NCBI RefSeq assembly: GCF_001625215.2
Contig: NC_030385.2
Location: 38,279,598-38,343,597 of the forward strand
DNA: 64,000 nt
Reading direction: 5' to 3'
Origin: Daucus carota subsp. sativus
Taxonomy: Eukaryota; Streptophyta; Magnoliopsida; Apiales; Apiaceae
Shown here: positions 36,174 through 45,901 of the stretch, piece after piece
Position numbering within the stretch: the stretch's first letter is position 1
Layout of the letters: the number at the start of each line of letters is the position of its first letter
The notes under the pieces: model-generated
Databases searched by the model: none
Seen by the model: only the letters and a program-made list of their open reading frames with translations
What the model was told of the DNA's origin: nothing
Made by a program: the position numbers and the translations under genes

Positions 36174-37498
36174 ATGCCACAGATCCCACAGATCCCCGGG
36201 ATCCCCCCTATTCATCGCGTCGCCGTCGGACACTACGACGAGTTCACCCACCCAGGCGCGCTCAAGGCAGCCGCGGCAGAGTTCTTTAGCACCCTCATTT
36301 TTGTTTTTGCAGGACAAGGTGCCGGCATGGCGTATACTAAGATCACTCATGGCGCACCTACGCACCCATCTGGCCTTGTTGCAGCTGCTTTGGCTCATGG
36401 GTTTGGGCTGTTCGTCGCGGTGGCTGCTGGTGCTAATCTCTCTGGTGGTCATGTTAATCCGGCTGTTACCTTGGGGGCTTGCATTGGTGGACACCTCACG
36501 GTTGTCCGGGCAGTGCTGTATATTATAGCTCAGTTGCTTGGCTCTGTGGCCGCTTGTTTTCTTCTCCTTTTCTCAACTGGTGGCATGGTAATTTCTTTCG
36601 TTAACACAATTTCTTTCGTTAACACTACCTCTTAAACTTGTACTGTTTGCACGTATGTTGATGTTTTAACAAAGTACATTTTTATAATATATTTTAATAA
36701 AAATTTAAACATCAATTTTTTATTTAGAAAGAATTTTTTTAATGAAATTATATTCTAAAAAAATCTTAAAAAACATGTCAAAATATAACATATACAATTA
36801 ATAGGTTAGAGGGAGTAACATGTAAAACAAGCCCATATACAATTAATAGGATAGAGGGAGTAACATGTAAAACAAGCCCGCATGTATGGTGTATGATAGG
36901 ATATTGTGTCTGATACGATATTAATGGATTTGTTAGTTAAAATATTTAAAATTATCGATATAAAATTTTTATTTTATACTTTAGAAATAATTGGAAATAG
37001 TTTCAAAAAAAGAAATTATTAGAAATATCAAATTCAGATTTTGTATCAAGAGTGTTGAGTTCGATTCTCGAAAACTCTGATATTATTTACATTACACACG
37101 CTCATGTGTTTGGTTTGATGCAGACAACATCGGCATTTGCTCTGTCGGGCGTATCCGTATGGAGTGCCTTCGTTTTCGAGATCGTGATGACATTCGGACT
37201 AGTTTACACGGTGTACGCCACCGCGCTGGACCCAAAGAAGGGTGAAGTAGGAATCATAGCACCCCTTGCAATTGGTTTACTCGTGGGAGCCAACATTCTA
37301 GCCGGTGGTGCATTCACTGGAGCATCGATGAATCCAGCTGTGTCATTCGGGCCTGCTTTGGTTAGCTTTGACTTCACCAATCACTGGATTTACTGGGCTG
37401 GCCCACTTGTTGGTGGTGCGCTCGCTGCAATTGTGTATCAACTCATTTTTATTAGCGAGAGCCACACGCACGAGCCGTTGCCTAGTCATGATTTCTAG
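36174..37498 (+). CDS. TIP1: tonoplast intrinsic protein, TIP1 subfamily aquaporin (2 exons)
   Basis: Exons 36174-36587 and 37124-37498 join in phase 0 to give 262 residues; the intron is 536 bases with GT-AG ends. It is an aquaporin with six membrane spans and two NPA loops, GGHVNPAVT and GASMNPAVS. The selectivity filter reads His (LAHGFG), Ile (LAIGLL), Ala and Val (NPAV), the H-I-A-V pattern of the TIP1 group, whose members carry water and often small solutes such as urea or hydrogen peroxide across the vacuolar membrane. The tail HEPLPSHDF resembles Arabidopsis TIP1;3, a pollen form, so a pollen role is possible but unproven. The N terminus ([14 protein letters not shown]) is about eight residues longer than usual. 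The neighbouring 3' flank is a hairpin element. Confidence 0.93.
36789..36878 (+). repeat. 45-base tandem duplication in the aquaporin intron
   Basis: A unit starting CATATACAATTAATAGG and ending AAAACAAGCCC occurs twice with period 45 and one visible mismatch (GGTTAGAGG / GGATAGAGG). It does not touch the splice sites. Confidence 0.75.
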
Positions 37499-37734
37499 GC
37501 ACTTTCGAGTGGTGAGTCTTGTGACTAGCTAGTAGTGCTGCTAATAAAATGAATTTGTTTTTTTTCTGAGATTTTTATTTTGTTGTATTTTGTCAACGTT
37601 GCATTTGTGTTTTGTTATGGAGACGTGCATTCGCCGTTCAATTTGGTATTTTGTTTGTTTAGCTCTTTCGGTTTCCCGTTTGTTTATGTGAAATTTGTTA
37701 CTTTCCTAGTTTGATTTCAAGACAGTATATTAAT

Positions 37735-38353
37735 GGGTTAATTATCTAACTAGTCACCGAAGTGGGCTTAATGTAGCAAATTGGTCACTGAACTCAAAAC
37801 GGTATCAATATGATCACTGAAGTGGGCTTAATATAACAAATTGATCACTGAACTCAAAACAGTATCAATATGGTCACTGAAGTGGCCATAACATAAATAT
37901 CAAATAAGTACCTTGAAATATAAGTTTAAGCAGTATAGATATTATTTATAAAGCTTTACACATTATTTTTGAATGTTATCAAAACCAAGTAAAAGGTTAT
38001 GACTTCTAATATTTATGATAATATATATAGATTTTATCAAGTTTATTTATTATTTATTTTTAATTAAAACAAAGAAAATAACTATGTAATAAAATATAAA
38101 TAATAAATAAACTTGATATAATATAAATATATTATTTTAAATATTAGAAGTCATAACCTTTTACTTGGTTTTGATAACATTCAAGAATAATGTGTAAAGC
38201 TTTATAAATAATATTTTTACTACTTGAACTCATATTTCAAAGTACTTGTTTGATATTTATGGTGACTTGAGTGACCATCTTGATACCGTTTTGAGTCCAG
38301 TGACCAACTTGATACATTAAACCCACTTCAGTGACCAACTTGATAATTAACCC
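37735..38353. mobile_element. full-length inverted-repeat (hairpin) MITE downstream of the aquaporin
   Basis: The left half is mirrored along almost its whole length by the right half. GGGTTAATTATC...GAAGTGGG at the left matches the complement of the right end, and AGAAGTCATAACCTTTTAC near 38150 mirrors GTAAAAGGTTATGACTTCT near 37991. A short AT-rich loop lies near 38050. The exact target duplication is unclear. Being 236 bases past the aquaporin stop, it may be transcribed by readthrough. Confidence 0.75.
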
Positions 38354-38404
38354 TTATATTTATATATGAAGTTTTATATATGACCAACTTGATAATTAAC
38401 CCTT
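38332..38404 (+). repeat. 24-base direct repeat at the retrotransposon left junction
   Basis: The last bases of the hairpin MITE (38332-38355, starting TGACCAACTTGATAATTAA) recur exactly at 38381-38404 after a 25-base AT-rich spacer. The second copy runs straight into retrotransposon sequence at 38402. Confidence 0.8.
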
Positions 38405-40782
38405 TTATGGATTTAATGAATAGAGTCTTTAAGAAGTATTTGGACAAGTTTGTGATTGTTTTTATAGATGATATTCTGATATATTCTAAGACAGCTGAGG
38501 AGCATGCGGAACATTTAAGAACAGCCTTGGAGATACTAAGAAAGGAGAAGTTGTATGCAAAGTTTTCTAAATGTGAATTTTGGTTACAAGAAGTTCAATT
38601 TTTAGGACACATAGTAAGTCGGGAAGGAATCAAGGTAGATCCAGCAAAGATTGAAGCTATAATGAATTGGGAAAGACCAAAGACCCCCACAGAGATCAGG
38701 AGTTTCTTGGGGTTAGCAGGTTATTATAGAAGGTTTGTACAGGATTTCTCAAGAATTGCAACCCCACTGACTAAGTTAACTAGAAAGAATGAAAAGTTCA
38801 TATGGAATGAGAAGTGTGAGGAAAGTTTTCAGGAGTTGAAGAAGAGATTAGTGTCAGCACCAGTATTGTCTCTTCCAGATGATCAAGGGAATTTTGTGAT
38901 TTATAGTGATGCTTCTTATAAAGGATTAGGATGTGTATTGATGCAACATGATAAAGTTATTGCGTATGCGTCTAGACAACTTAAACCTCATGAACAAAAG
39001 TACCCCACTCATGACCTGGAGTTAGCAGCTATTGTATTTGCATTAAAAATATGGAGACACTATCTGTATGGAGAAAGATGTGAGATTTATACAGATCATA
39101 AGAGTTTGAAGTACATCTTTACCCAGAAGGAGCTGAACATGAGACAAAGGAGATGGCTAGAGTTGATTAAGGATTATGATTGTACGATTAAGTATCATCC
39201 AGGAAAAGCCAATGTTGTAGCGGATGCTTTAAGTAGAAAGGAGAGGTTAAACGTATTGACTGTGCCAGAGGAATTATACAAGGAGTTCCAAAAATTGGAA
39301 ATTGAGGTAAGAATTCATGAACCATCAAAGATAGCAGTATATACCATGACCTTCCAACCAGAGCTATTAGAAAAGATTAAGAAGTGTCAGGAAGAAGTAA
39401 TGGATCAGGATGTAAACAAGTTAGTAGGAGAGGAGTTATGTACACAGAAAGATGATCAAGGGATTCTTAGATTTTCTTCCAGGATATGGATTCCACCGGT
39501 AACAGAGTTAAAGAATGATATCTTGCAGGAAGCACACAATTCTAAGTATTCAATTCATCCAGGCAGCACTAAGATGTATAGAGATTTAAAGGAGAACTAT
39601 TGGTGGCCAGACATGAAAAGAGAGATTGCAGAATGGGTAAGTAAATGTTATACGTGTCAAAGAGTGAAAGCAGAACACCAAAGACCAAGTGGATTATTGC
39701 AACCTTTAGAGATTCCAGAATGGAAGTGGGAACATATTGCTATGGATTTTATTGTAGGATTACCAAGGACCAAAGCAAACCATGATGCCATTTGGGTTAT
39801 AGTGGACAGACTAACCAAGTCAGCTCATTTTCTTCCGATCAATGAGAGATTCTCTTTGGATAAATTAGTCCATATGTACTTGAAAGAGATTGTAGTTCGT
39901 CATGGTGTCCCCGTATCCATTGTGTCAGATAGAGATCCACGATTTAATTCGAGATTTTGGAAAAGTTTTCAAGAATGTTTGGGCACTAAATTAAATATGA
40001 GTACGGCATATCATCCACAAACAGACGGTCAAAGTGAGAGAACTATTCAGACGATCGAGGACATGCTACGTGTTTGTGCAATCGATTTCAAAGGCAATTG
40101 GGACGAACATCTACCTTTAGTGGAATTTGCATACAACAATAGTTATCACGCAAGTATTGGGATGCCTCCTTATGAAGCTCTTTACGGACGCAAATGTCGA
40201 TCGCCAGTATATTGGGATGAAGTCGGAGAACGCAAAATACTTGGACCGGAATTAGTACAACAAACAAAGGAAGTTGTCGAAATTATTCAGAAACGACTAA
40301 TTGCAGCACAGAGTCGTCAACGAAATTATGCAGATCAATTCCGGAAGAACGTAGAATTTGAAGACGGAGAAGCAGTGTTACTAAAGGTGTCACCATGGAA
40401 AGGATTATCCAGATTCGGAAAGAAAGGCAAGCTAAGTCCCCGATATGTCGGGCCATTTGAAATCTTGAGGCGTGTAGGCAAAGTAGCATACGAATTGGCG
40501 TTACCCCCGCAAATGGAGCACATTCATAACGTCTTTCATGTATCGATGCTTAAGAAGTATAATCCAGATTCGAAACATGTGATAGAGTATGAGCCGGTAG
40601 AACTCGAGACAGATTTATCATATGTAGAAAGGCCAGTGGAAATCCTAGATAGAAGAGAGAAGGTGTTAAGAAACAAGGTAGTTAATTTAGTAAGAGTATT
40701 GTGGAGAAACCCAAAAGTTGAAGAGTCAACCTGGGAATTAGAAAGTGATATGCGTGAAAAGTACCCTCATTTGTTCACTTAA
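38402..40782 (+). pseudogene. truncated pol (partial RT, RNase H, integrase)
   Basis: The frame is open from an ATG at 38380 within the junction repeat, giving 800 residues; the first nine or so come from MITE-derived sequence. It keeps the FIDD catalytic box of reverse transcriptase, RNase H ([10 protein letters not shown]), the integrase zinc finger and DDE core, and the C-terminal chromodomain-like tail, all matching the complete copy. With no gag, protease or complete reverse transcriptase it cannot be an independent element; any product would be partial. Confidence 0.85.
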
Positions 40783-40807
40783 GCGATTCTGAGGACAGAA
40801 TCCTTTT

Positions 40808-40820
40808 AAGGGGGGGAGGA
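40808..40820 (+). other. polypurine tract of the truncated copy
   Basis: AAGGGGGGGAGGA sits immediately before the TG of the LTR, the priming site for plus-strand DNA in this retrotransposon type. Confidence 0.8.
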
Positions 40821-43800
40821 TGTAACATCTGGGATTATCCGTGTAATTATTTGAATGATTAAGGAATATTATATGGATATTATGTGAATTTTGTGAATTA
40901 ATTGGTTCCTGTTCTATTAATTTAGTTATACATTTTTGATTAAATTTGAAGAATATCAATTTTTATATGCTCAGTATAAAATATAGTTTATTTAGATATT
41001 TTCATATCGCTTTAGGCGTTGTTGTATGATTTTATATTTGATTTACGGATTTAATTACGTATATTATATTTAATTATTAATTATTTTAATTTTTCGAAAA
41101 CTGTCAACCTGTAACGGTACCGAGATTTTACTTCCCGAAAATTTCAACAAAATTCACCTTTAGCCTAATTTGAACATTCCGGACATTTTTCATGTTTTGA
41201 CTTTTTCGATCCGGAGTACAGTTTGTTCTGGAGCCGGTCCGGCGGAGTTTTCGGTATTCGATAATTATCTGTTTGTCTCGATAAACGCGAAACTAGATAT
41301 TTATGATCATCCTTATCTTGTAATGATGACAGTGGGACCCGCATACTAATGACGGATTAAAAAGCCCCGTTTTGATAATTATCTCGAAAACCGGTACCGA
41401 TTGGACCCGTTTTATTAGTATAAAGCTATTAAACATTGTATTTTCATGCCATATATGATCCAAAGGGGTACTAATTATTCATAAGTATAAATATTCTTAA
41501 CCGTACTTTATTTCATTACGAAAATCATAAAACCAGTTAACACCGAGAAATTCCCGAGAGTGTTCTTCGTGTTCTTGAGATTCAAACGAAGATTTGGACG
41601 CGTTATCGGACTCGGATTTTGGCGTTCAAGGACTCAAATTGAAGGTTTTAACAAGTAGAATCATAATCCAACATCAGAATCAGTGCAGAATCATCAGGTG
41701 GGTTCGGATTTTGAGATTTAAATTCGTATTAAATAAGCTTAAAATAGGGCTTTTTGATTTTGAAGTTGTTTATGTGTTTTGATGATTGTATGTTGTAGAT
41801 AATGTTCTCCTGATCATTTTGGTATATCATATGCATGATTTGGAGTTCAATAACATGTTCAAAAATGAGTTTGATTATTCGGAATTGAAAATAGGGTTTA
41901 TGAACCCGATGAATATTCTCAATTGAAATTAGGTGTTTTTTTATCTAGGGATTCTGGGGATGATTGGTTAGTATCATTAGAACGAGCGTTTAGAGAGGAA
42001 TCTATTAGTATAATCAGAAGTGGTGAACGACACGGGAATGGGTCGCCGGAGTCTGGAGAACAACTCGCCGGCGGCGAGTTTTCTCGAGAATTTTCCGGTC
42101 GATTCCGGCTGTTCCTGGTGATATGGATTGCAGGGTTGGATTGTACACTCTGAGTAGTGCATATCTGCACATTTTGAGGGCCAACGGAGGCCGGGAAATT
42201 CCCCTCCGGCGTCCGACGGCGGTTCAGGGGCGGCGACTGTAATATTTACAGTTTAACCCCTGAACTTTCGAAGATGGTGAAGATGTTATACTACAGTTTT
42301 AAAACTTTCAACTCAAACCTTTAAGTTTTCAAAACTTGCAGTTTAAACCTTGAAGTTTTAAACTTTTAAAAACTGATTTATTTTAATTTCTTTTAATTTC
42401 GAAAATCATTTTTTTTTAATTTCTAAAATAGTTTTAATTATTTATTAATTCAAAAATAATTCTGATTTAATTTATTAATTAATTTTAATTAATAATTAAT
42501 TATTATAATTAGTCAATTAATTTAATTATTAATTGATTAATTGTTTTAATTAATTATTAATTGATTTTAATTGATTTATTAATTAGATTTAATTATTTTA
42601 AATGATTTTAAAATTCCGAAAAATAGTTTCGAGCTTTAAAATATTATTCTAAAATATGATTGAAGCTCGTTAATTGTTTTCAAATGATTTCGGACGTGAT
42701 TTCGAGTATCCAAAATTGATTATTTATTTATAAAAATGATTCTTTGACCCGTTTTAATTCCGAAAAATGTTTAAAAAAATTCTTAATAAATACCAGAAAA
42801 GTCTGTTTGACTTCAAACCTCTTTTGAAAAATATATTTTATTAAATATTTTATGTGATATGAGCTATGTGCTATCTGATTGATATGTTATGTGTTTACGT
42901 GATTGATATAAAATTGTGTTTGACATATCTTTTGATCCGTAAATCGGATTTGGGTAAAACGAAGGGTAGATAGAAGCTCGTTTCGAATAAAGGATGATAA
43001 GAATAGTATGAGATCATATATTGATAAAGAATTGTTGTGATTAGCAGAAGAAGCGAGACGTAGGAAGGGAAAGCAAGTGGTGATAGAGTAGTATAGCGAG
43101 CAAGCGTAGTTGAAACTTGAGATCAGCTATATAAGGCAAGTTCCCTCAGACTTTCCTTCAATTATATGTTGTATCTGTTGTGATTATTTAGTGAACTTTC
43201 TGATGAGTCCTGTGACCTATTGAATTATCGCATGGATTATTTATCCTATTGATTCTTGAACCTTCAACCAAATTTCTTGAACTGTTTTATGGATTATTTA
43301 TCCTATTGATTCTTGAACCTTCAACCAGATTTCTTGAACTATATTATGGATTACTTACCTTATTGATTCTTGAACCTTTGACCGATTATTTGATACCTGC
43401 TACGAAACTTATTTCAATTGTAAACCTTCCATCTTTAAAACTTCTAAATGATTACCATAACAACCTAATTTCATTTCAAAAATATACCCTCGATACCTCA
43501 ACCAGTTATCAATCACTTTTATTTCAGACCGTAACCAGTTGAACGACCCCAAATAACATCTGTTATGACATATAACTTACAGTTGATTGATTCTTTCCAT
43601 AAACTCCAGTTTCTTGATCTTAACAGCATTCATTTATACTTGGGTTCTTTTTGTGAACCTAGAACCCTCCTTCATGTAAACACGAAACTTTGACGTGCTT
43701 TGCCATCCTATAAGGCAATATCTGATTTTTTTGCTAAAACCATGAAGATAATTCTCATTTCTCCTTTGAGATCCATTTGAAACACTTTGAATAGTAGTTG

Positions 43801-44543
43801 CTTCTGCTTCAAAATTTATTTATGATATTGACGTTCTTATTTTATTGAATAATATTGTTGATCATCTTGAATGTGATAGAATTGGATAGTTTTCTAAACT
43901 TGGACCAGATGAATGGTCAGACCAGATGAGTGGTCACTTTAGGCCAATGTGTGCCTTGGATCCAGTAAACGAGCATGGTGGGACCTGCTCGGGGTTAGTG
44001 TCTGACTGATCAGCAGCCTAACCTTTGATTTTTAAAAATAAATTTAATATCCAATTCTAATCAATGTTCTAAAAACAAATCTTGGTATTGAGATTGATTC
44101 CTTGAGACACTGGTTTCCTTCAGTTTATGATTAATATTTTAAATTGATATTGTTATACTTGCTGAGCTGGTTAGCTCACTCTTGCGGTATTTTATGTTCT
44201 TTCCAGTGAAGGCAGAGAAAGTTGGTAACGATGACCCTCAGGCTAGTAGTAAGGTCAGGATTCCAGGCTAGAAGATGAAGAGAGCTATCAGCAGCACCTG
44301 GCTTTTCATATATGTACTAGTTTGAATAACGAGACACAAATGGCGTGTAAGCTTGTAAGATTTAAGTTTTTATTTTGGGATTTGGGTTTGTAATAATTAA
44401 AGTTGTGTTGTGGCTTGTTTTATACTTTAACCTGTTGCGATCCAAGGACAGTGAAGGGTCACTATATATATTATATCATTAATTACAGGTTTATGTTGAG
44501 ATGTGGACCCCAAACTTCTGACCCGGGTTTGGAGGGCGTCACA
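40821..44543 (+). repeat. LTR 1 (5' LTR of the complete element, shared with the truncated copy)
   Basis: 3723 bases, beginning TGTAACATCTGGG and ending GGGCGTCACA. It contains a 57-base tandem repeat in three units from about 43232. Short open frames inside it are repeated in LTR 2 and are not genes. Confidence 0.92.
43232..43400 (+). repeat. 57-base tandem repeat inside LTR 1
   Basis: ATGGATTA-type starts occur at 43232, 43289 and 43346, exactly 57 bases apart; each unit contains TTGATTCTTGAACCTT. The same array is found in LTR 2 from about 52957. Confidence 0.8.
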
Positions 44544-44546
44544 GGT

Positions 44547-44560
44547 TGGTATCAGAGCGA
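44547..44560 (+). other. primer-binding site (initiator tRNA-Met)
   Basis: TGGTATCAGAGCGA lies three bases after the 5' LTR. It matches the complement of the 3' end of plant initiator methionine tRNA (TGGTATCAGAGC core), the usual primer in plant LTR retrotransposons. Confidence 0.9.
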
Positions 44561-44744
44561 CAGGTTTTAAGTCAATGAAACAAGCCTAGATTGTTAGGTT
44601 GGGTAGAAGATTAGGACTAGAAATGAGTGATAGGTAGATAGAACGTTGAGAGGTTGAGGAATTCGTAATAGATGTAGGGTTGATTCTGGTAGTGGATACA
44701 GATTCTTATGCGTGTTTGTTCTGTTGATTCTCAGACTATCAGGC

Positions 44745-45332
44745 ATGTCAGGTCCCAGTACCCCGGTTCATTCTGATCATTCAGAGTCGACGGTTGAAGG
44801 ACTTCCACCTCGTCCTGGAGTTGTACCCATATCTCCACCCAGGGCACTTACACCCTCACCTGTAGCTGGACCTTCACGTCCACCTGGATACCCTCATAGT
44901 GGACAGACCCCTATTGCAGCTGTACCGCTTAGGGCTATGCCCCCACCCGCACCTGAGATGCCCCCACCTGCTCTCCTTATACGACCTCCTATCCGTGGAC
45001 CTCCACCAGAGCATGAGTCTTCTGGATTTTCAGGTGTTGGACCCTCTTATCCGTGTTCCCCTCTTTCGGTACCCTATCATTACTATCAGGCACTCTTGAT
45101 GGAGAGAGAGGAGTTGTTCGGCCAGATTGGAGAGTTGACACAGGCGATGCAGAATCTAGATCCTAACAGGGGTGAGCGACAGTTGAGAGAGGAGATACGT
45201 GCTTTCAGGACAGAGGCAGTAGAGAGATTATATGGGATCACCGCACCACTTGGTACCCCTGGGGATATTATAGATTGGGCTCGTTGGGTCTTGGAGCAGC
45301 TGGAGGTTATCGGAGGGCCAGACTTTCCATAG
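44745..45332 (+). CDS. extra proline-rich ORF between primer-binding site and gag
   Basis: An ATG at 44745 opens a 195-residue frame upstream of gag in the retrotransposon leader. Residues 1 to about 105 are rich in proline, serine and histidine (PPRPGVVPISPP, MPPPAPEMPPPA). The remainder is predicted to be helical and charged (QALLMEREELFGQIGELTQAM, then REEIRAFRTEAVERLYG) and ends EQLEVIGGPDFP. I see no zinc knuckle or enzyme motif and do not recognise the family. It could be an accessory or pre-gag protein, or become joined to gag by splicing. An additional upstream frame is known for Ogre/Tat elements; I am not aware of it as a standard Tekay feature. Confidence 0.55.
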   Translation: MSGPSTPVHSDHSESTVEGLPPRPGVVPISPPRALTPSPVAGPSRPPGYPHSGQTPIAAVPLRAMPPPAPEMPPPALLIRPPIRGPPPEHESSGFSGVGPSYPCSPLSVPYHYYQALLMEREELFGQIGELTQAMQNLDPNRGERQLREEIRAFRTEAVERLYGITAPLGTPGDIIDWARWVLEQLEVIGGPDFP

Positions 45333-45901
45333 GTCTGGAGTATATCAGATGTTGGAGATGATCAGTATCATAGTGAGTAGTGTGTATGATGCAGCATGTA
45401 GTGAGTAGTATGTATCAGGTCAGCAGATTTTGTCATGTATATAGACTAGCGGAGCTGACTAGATGATATGTATGTCGTTGTGGTTGTCAGCAGATTTTGA
45501 CATGTATATATAGACTAGCCGAGCTGACTAGATGATAGCCTTGCTGTTGCTGTTGTTGTACTTTACTTTTGACGAAGCGCTTGACGCTTGTATCTCCAGC
45601 ACTGACTTATATATATCAGCATCTTTTACTTTCCAGTCTTGTCCTTTACTTTATCGCACTTGCTTTACTTTACTTTACTTTCAGTACCAATCATAAACTC
45701 TTGTGATAATATTGAACCCTTTTCTTTTATTGCTTTACATTCTGTAAAGAAGCATGCAATTTATTTAGTTAAACAATCTCAAAAATGTTTTCAAAAAGGT
45801 ATAATTCTGTTTTCTTAAAAAAAAAAAAAAAAAAAAAAAAACCTTTTATAAAATGAGAATTTGATTTAAAACGACTAAGTGAATTGTTTCTTCTTTACAG
45901 A
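45333..45901 (+). other. leader between the extra ORF and gag
   Basis: Contains a duplicated AGACTAGC(C/G)GAGCTGACTAGATGATA phrase (about 45443 and 45512), pyrimidine-rich TTTACTTTACTTTAC sequence, and a run of about 23 A residues (45818-45841). It ends TTTCTTCTTTACAG directly before the gag start codon, which looks like a 3' splice site. Confidence 0.6.

Larger units (their letters stand above)
38402..40820 (+). mobile_element. 5'-truncated internal region of the Ty3/Gypsy chromovirus
   Basis: This segment is collinear, at a constant offset of 9715 bases and with no indel I can see, with 48117-50535 of the complete element. It starts in the middle of the reverse transcriptase domain and runs through the polypurine tract to the LTR at 40821. 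The upstream LTR, leader, gag, protease and first part of reverse transcriptase are missing. Confidence 0.9.

Noticed and set aside
36088-36528. Long frames overlapping aquaporin exon 1 on both strands
   Set aside because: Shadows of the TIP frame; the TIP frame has the NPA motif and membrane segments.
37045-37085. SINE-like B box (GAGTTCGATTCTC) in the aquaporin intron
   Set aside because: No A box, tail or flanking direct repeat could be found.
41923-42153. 76-83 residue frames on both strands in each LTR
   Set aside because: Overlapping opposite frames in non-coding LTR sequence with no recognisable protein.
43249-43542. 97-residue frame inside the LTR, also at 52974-53267
   Set aside because: It follows the 57-base tandem repeat in the LTR; no motif, and LTRs of this type are not expected to code.
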